From Planctomycetota bacterium (GTDB taxonomy: Bacteria; Planctomycetota; MHYJ01; JACPRB01), in assembly GCA_016200125.1 (NCBI GenBank), contig JACQFK010000232.1, positions 1 to 6,310 of the forward strand: a stretch of DNA of 6,310 nt, read 5' to 3'. The notes beneath the pieces were generated by a model, which was given only the letters and a program-made list of their open reading frames with translations, was not told the DNA's origin and ran no database searches. Position numbers and translations under genes: made by a program. This document shows positions 6,012 through 6,310 of the stretch, one piece after another; position 1 is the first letter of the stretch, and every line of letters begins with the position of its first letter.

Positions 6012-6310
6012 CAGTTGCCGGCCTTTTTCCTCTCGTACCAGGCGCGCCACTTGGGGAGGTCGTCGCCGAAGCTCTGGCCCGTGAGGGTGCCGAGCGTTCC
6101 CAGGATCGCCGACTTCTCGTTCTGCAGGCGGGCGCGCGTGTTCTTGTCGAGGGGGTCCTGCGGCTTGATCTTCACGACGCGGGGAAGGGTGACGGAGCTG
6201 CCGTCGGGCATGAGGATCGTGCGGCCGGTGAGCGCGGTCATCTGCTCGCCGTCCTTCTCGTAGGACTTGGTGAGCTCGATGTTGTTCTCGAGCGCCTGGA
6301 GCAGCCAGGG
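6011..6310 (-). CDS. HEAT-repeat-like protein, C-terminal fragment (partial at right edge)
   Basis: The frame is open from the right edge and ends in TGA at 6013-6011, giving the last 99 residues; the start lies beyond the window. The final part reads LGTLTGQSFGDDLPKWRAWY. The pattern LTGxxFGxDxxxWxxW closes many HEAT-repeat or PBS-lyase-repeat proteins of GC-rich bacteria such as planctomycetes, which is my reason for the call (from memory, moderate). The preceding residues (TGRTILMPDGSSVTLPRVVKI) look like a short beta-hairpin rather than a repeat, so other architectures remain possible. It lies immediately upstream of purD with a one-base overlap, so both are likely on one transcript whose promoter is outside the window. 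Confidence 0.6.
   Translation of the reverse strand, partial: PWLLQALENNIELTKSYEKDGEQMTALTGRTILMPDGSSVTLPRVVKIKPQDPLDKNTRARLQNEKSAILGTLGTLTGQSFGDDLPKWRAWYERKKAGN

Noticed and set aside
6012..6050. Extended PurD start at 6050
   Set aside because: The family N-terminus is MKILLVGSGG at 6011; the extra 13 residues lie within the upstream gene and have no family counterpart.
4782..6263. 493-codon plus-strand open frame opposite purD
   Set aside because: Antisense shadow made largely of L, A, D, V and G; purD on the minus strand is unmistakable.

Overview
The window is GC-rich (by eye roughly two-thirds G+C, strongest at third codon positions), gene-dense bacterial chromosome. It holds five complete protein genes and two partial genes running off the edges, plus a sixth complete gene that is the DNA glycosylase embedded in the left block. 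No tRNA, rRNA, insertion sequence, CRISPR array or phage gene is visible. Shine-Dalgarno sequences are weak or absent at almost every start, and two genes begin only 6-7 bases after a -10-like element, which points to leaderless mRNAs. The HEAT-repeat tail, the PurD type and the GAF-GGDEF protein would fit a GC-rich Planctomycetota, Acidobacteriota or similar lineage, but this taxonomic guess is weak.

Layout. Positions 1-540 (minus) carry the N-terminal part of an isochorismatase-like protein cut by the left edge. A short, relatively AT-rich divergent region (541-604) separates it from a plus-strand block. The first unit of that block is a GAF-GGDEF diguanylate cyclase (605-1666) overlapping by 8 bases an Fpg/Nei-type DNA glycosylase (1659-2555). 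The second unit is a secreted, probably lipid-anchored three-domain protein of unknown function (2570-3781), followed after 4 bases by a small four-helix membrane protein (3786-4193). Each unit starts with the same GGGTAyAmTT promoter motif.

The right part is on the minus strand and reads inward: the C-terminal 99 residues of a HEAT-repeat-like protein (6310-6011), then purD (6011-4731, 1-base overlap), then a ferritin-like diiron protein (4734-4168, 4-base ATGA overlap). The last gene and the membrane-protein gene are convergent and overlap tail to tail by 26 bases, with no recognisable terminator.

How the genes relate: purD supplies a purine-biosynthesis step. The cyclase makes c-di-GMP from GTP, and its fusion to a GAF sensor suggests a signal-responsive second-messenger source. 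Its translational linkage with a base-excision repair enzyme is the most suggestive pairing. The lipoprotein and membrane protein look like a two-gene envelope unit. I found no complete new defence or mobile system. The items most worth checking are the repeated leaderless promoter motif, the insertion between the I-site and GGDEF motif, and the variant catalytic residues of the glycosylase.
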